In this document: one piece after another, positions 51,586 to 52,065 of the stretch
How the letters are laid out: each line of letters opens with the position of its first letter
How positions within the stretch are numbered: position 1 is the stretch's first letter
Assembly: GCA_937907705.1 (NCBI GenBank)
Contig: CALCVP010000040.1
Coordinates: 1-52,065, forward strand
DNA: 52,065 nt
From: an uncultured Prevotella sp.
Lineage (GTDB): Bacteria; Bacteroidota; Bacteroidia; Bacteroidales; Bacteroidaceae
Reading direction: 5' to 3'
Translations under genes and position numbers: made by a program
Notes under the pieces: model-generated
What the model saw: only the letters and a program-made list of their open reading frames with translations
Databases searched by the model: none
Told to the model about the DNA's origin: nothing

Positions 51586-51593
51586 CAAAATTA
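51586..51593 (-). promoter_or_regulatory. Possible -7 box very close to the 5'-nucleotidase start
   Basis: The minus strand reads TAATTTTG, a TAnnTTTG match, only 5 bp before the ATG at 51580. If real, the transcript would have almost no leader, or a later in-frame ATG (51577, 51571 or 51562) would be used. It may be chance. Confidence 0.35.
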
Positions 51594-51660
51594 GGCATAA
51601 TTTTAGAAATAGAAAGCAAGTAGGCGTTTAAAATTAGACCTGTGGTAAACTCTCTGTTTC

Positions 51661-51745
51661 CAAAAGCAGTGCTATTGGCTTCCAAAAGCTATGCAATCGT
51701 TATGTGAAAGCACTGCAATTGCATGGCAAAAACACTGCTTTGACA
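51661..51745. repeat. Cluster of AAAGCACTGC-type modules
   Basis: AAAGCAGTGCTATTGG, AAAAGCTATGCAAT, GTGAAAGCACTGCAAT and AAACACTGCTTT follow one another. The third (51704-51719) is the exact reverse complement of 10346-10361 and the second recurs near 10324-10336. Confidence 0.65.
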
Positions 51746-51770
51746 TGACCGATAGAGCTTTTTTGAGATT

Positions 51771-52048
51771 GAAGAATTGACCATGAACGGGGTCGTACAA
51801 CCGACCGTTCATGTTGATGATGTCAAACCCATTCAACAATACCATCTTTGTTGATCTGGACCATAAGTGAAATTCATCTTGAGGTTTTTGACTGCGTCCT
51901 CTATCAGTTGAACCTTTCCTAATGAATTGAAAGAAGTAGACAGAGCATCGCCCGGTATATTTTCGTCTGTATTTTCCACCTCAGCCACAGCATGTGGACG
52001 AACATCTTTGGGCTCACCCGATAAACCCAGGGGGAAGATACTTTGGTT
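51771..52048 (-). pseudogene. Degraded RHS-repeat protein fragment
   Basis: Reading the minus strand, 52048-51833 gives an open stretch ending AVKNLKMNFTYGPDQQRWYC and a stop; FTYGPDQQRW is typical of RHS/YD-repeat proteins. A second frame (51839-51771) continues with GFDIINMNGRLYDPVHGQFF, matching the conserved end of the RHS core (usually NGRLYDP..GRF.SPD). The ~100 residues normally between these two blocks are missing and the frame changes, so the gene is broken by an internal deletion and frameshift. The core is cut right after GQFF, with no toxin tip. Upstream, an in-frame TAG occurs at 52049-52051, so a possible continuation beyond the window edge is unclear. Confidence 0.75.
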
Positions 52049-52065
52049 CTACAGAAAATTTATAC

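Larger units (their letters stand above)
51581..52065. other. Right-edge stretch with repeats and a gene remnant
   Basis: From left to right it holds a half copy of the hairpin family (AAGTAGGCGTTTAAAATTAG, from 51618), GCAGTGCTTT-type modules (51661-51745) and the RHS remnant (51771-52048). No intact gene is visible. Confidence 0.6.

Overview
The window reads as a piece of a Bacteroidales chromosome, most like Prevotella and relatives. The reasons are a SusC/SusD pair, a DUF3575-DUF5119-fimbrillin (type V pilus) cluster, type IX-like C-terminal tails, a PafA-type phosphatase, promoters with the Bacteroidetes -7 box TAnnTTTG, and a near absence of Shine-Dalgarno sequences. I saw no tRNA, rRNA, CRISPR array or intact mobile element.

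Layout. 0.6-4.4 kb: a glutamate-synthase-small-subunit-like flavoprotein (-), divergent from a secreted PafA-like phosphatase (+), then a two-TM peptide (-). 4.9-6.1 kb: rpsF-rpsR-rplI, where rpsR and rplI carry AGGAGG sites. 6.4-10.2 kb (-): yjbQ-FKBP, then a small secreted protein coupled to a PL1 pectate lyase. 10.5-16.9 kb (+): susC-susD-metallophosphoesterase. 17.2-18.3 kb (+): glycerate kinase.

18.7-48.6 kb (-) is the striking part: seven co-directional genes over 30 kb, probably one operon. In transcription order they are an OmpA-like/DUF3575 outer membrane protein, a DUF5119 lipoprotein, three fimbrillin-type lipoproteins, a 5184-aa secreted protein with about 40 GGGxG-type motifs and a ~535-aa super-repeat, and a 2425-aa secreted protein carrying a CE8 pectinesterase domain. 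A G9/A8 homopolymer pair lies in the leader between the promoter and the first gene, and a GC-rich hairpin follows the largest fimbrillin. My reading is a possibly phase-variable surface fibre system that displays very large repeat proteins and a pectin-active enzyme. With the PL1 lyase about 10 kb away, the region looks adapted to contact with pectin.

49.0-51.6 kb (-): a secreted 5'-nucleotidase and NudC. The last ~300 bp hold a frameshifted, internally deleted remnant of an RHS-repeat gene (-).

Intergenic gaps carry at least two dispersed repeat families: hairpins with arms like AAGTAGGTGTTCAA, mostly next to gene ends, and short modules built on AAAGCACTGC/GCAGTGCTTT.
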